A stretch of DNA of 44,335 bases from Eubacterium sp. Its GTDB lineage: Bacteria > Bacillota > Clostridia > Lachnospirales > Lachnospiraceae. Below, in pieces: positions 43,620 through 44,335 of the stretch (position 1 is the first letter of the stretch; every line of letters starts with the position of its first letter). The notes under the pieces are model-generated. The model worked only from the letters and a program-made list of their open reading frames with translations. It made no database searches and was not told where the DNA came from. The position numbers and the translations under genes were made by a program. The DNA lies in NCBI GenBank assembly GCA_022769785.1, contig JALEIY010000023.1, positions 1 through 44,335 on the forward strand, written 5' to 3'.

Positions 43620-44335
43620 TAAAAGAATAATTGCTCTGCCCCGGAAGATATTTCATCCAAATCATTTATACTCTCATTTAACATTTTGCGATTATAATGC
43701 GAGTAAATATTTAAGGTGGTCTCTGCATCGGAATGTCCCATCCAATATTGCAGTTGTTTAAGAGACCAGCCTTTATTGATTAACATAGAGCAACAGGAAT
43801 GACGCAACTTATGTAAGGTTATTTCAGGTCTACCGTAAGCTTTAGTTGCTTTTTTGAAGAGCTTTGAAATGTAATTGGGATCATATGGTCTACCATCCTC
43901 CCATGTAAATACATAACCTTCTGAATTTTGATATTCCTGTCCGTAAAAAGCAGCATTCTCTTCCTGCTCTTTTTTTATTTTCTTCAAACATGCCCTTGCC
44001 GAATGAAATAAATTAAGGGTCCTTGTGCCAGAGCGCGTCTTGGTGTTATCTTCGGATATAATAGAGCCAATTCTGACAACTGTATGTTCAATGGTGATCG
44101 TGCTCTTTTTCCAATTAATAGAGGACCATTTTAAACCTAATAGCTCGGAACGTCTTAAGCCGTAATATGCACCCATAAATGTAATTCCCAGCAAACGAGG
44201 ATAGTATTCCGCCATAAATTCTAACAGGTCGCTGATTTCCTCTTCTGTAAGAAATAAATATTCCTCGCTGTATTCTTTATTTTTTTTGCCCTTAACAGTA
44301 ACACTGTTGACTGGGTTAATATCAATGATTCCGTC
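43619..44335 (-). CDS. Tyrosine recombinase/integrase (5' end outside window)
   Basis: This site-specific recombinase catalyses integration or excision of a mobile element. The frame is open to the window's right edge, so the N-terminal arm/core-binding domains are missing from view and the ATG at 44215 is internal. The catalytic domain shows all active-site motifs: the first Arg in YGLRRSELLGLKW, HKLRHSCCSML (H-x-x-R), the GHSDAETT His, and the nucleophile Tyr in LNIYSHYN. The gene points toward the tRNA-Pro gene with its 3' end about 130 bases away, the usual layout for an element inserted at a tRNA 3' end. The element would extend right of the window. Confidence 0.93.
   Translation of the reverse strand, partial: DGIIDINPVNSVTVKGKKNKEYSEEYLFLTEEEISDLLEFMAEYYPRLLGITFMGAYYGLRRSELLGLKWSSINWKKSTITIEHTVVRIGSIISEDNTKTRSGTRTLNLFHSARACLKKIKKEQEENAAFYGQEYQNSEGYVFTWEDGRPYDPNYISKLFKKATKAYGRPEITLHKLRHSCCSMLINKGWSLKQLQYWMGHSDAETTLNIYSHYNRKMLNESINDLDEISSGAEQLFF

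Noticed and set aside
43552-43761. A 69-residue + strand ORF at the integrase 3' end
   Set aside because: It overlaps the well-supported integrase in antisense and has no ribosome binding site.

Overview
The window looks like a chromosomal segment from a Gram-positive, low-to-mid GC member of the Clostridia, most likely Lachnospiraceae. The evidence is strong AGGAGG-type ribosome binding sites, TTGACA/TATAAT promoters, long-form HPF, a class III fructose-1,6-bisphosphatase, a zinc-ribbon MscL, a split transketolase and a sortase-anchored surface protein. The genus cannot be fixed from the sequence. From about 3.5 to 43.1 kb every gene lies on the + strand.

Left edge (1-2950): the C-terminal end of a serine recombinase runs into mscL. 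It is followed by a scar in which a decayed ABC ATPase (+) meets a 3'-truncated ABC permease (-). The permease's partner ATPase is intact, but no substrate-binding protein is visible. Region 2950-3586 has no gene and holds a cluster of perfect DnaA boxes (TTATCCACA) next to AT-rich DNA.

Housekeeping block (3587-19701): hpf, secA, prfB (in frame, without the usual programmed frameshift), tex, a YcxB-like membrane protein, then the t6A/tRNA block tsaE-tsaB-rimI-(zinc-ribbon protein)-rnz-tsaD. This is followed by ispD, an unusual ClpX-type unfoldase with an acidic N-terminus and changed substrate loops, and class III fbp. A stand-alone aconitase-family hydratase follows with its own promoter and terminator.

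Sugar-phosphate region (22790-31487): a consensus promoter precedes an AraM/EgsA-type polyol-phosphate dehydrogenase, an AraL/NagD-type HAD phosphatase, an RpiB-like isomerase, a small transaldolase, the two transketolase halves and an FGGY kinase, ending at a hairpin. A second promoter drives rpiB2 and a cupin, and a SorC-family regulator follows. There is no transporter, so the substrate is unknown. The set would feed a pentose, tetrose or branched ketose into the non-oxidative pentose phosphate pathway.

Amino-acid and redox region (31488-35032): ilvB-ilvN, with an unusual cysteine-rich insertion in IlvB, ends at a textbook terminator. A nitroreductase and a cysteine-containing HxlR regulator follow.

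Right edge (35033-44335): a 2,622-residue surface adhesin has three SpaA-like domains and five DUF11-like repeats, with six Listeria-Bacteroides (Flg_new) repeats nested among them. Next come a structured intergenic element, tRNA-Pro(CGG) and the 3' part of a tyrosine integrase on the - strand, which probably begins a mobile element inserted at the tRNA gene.
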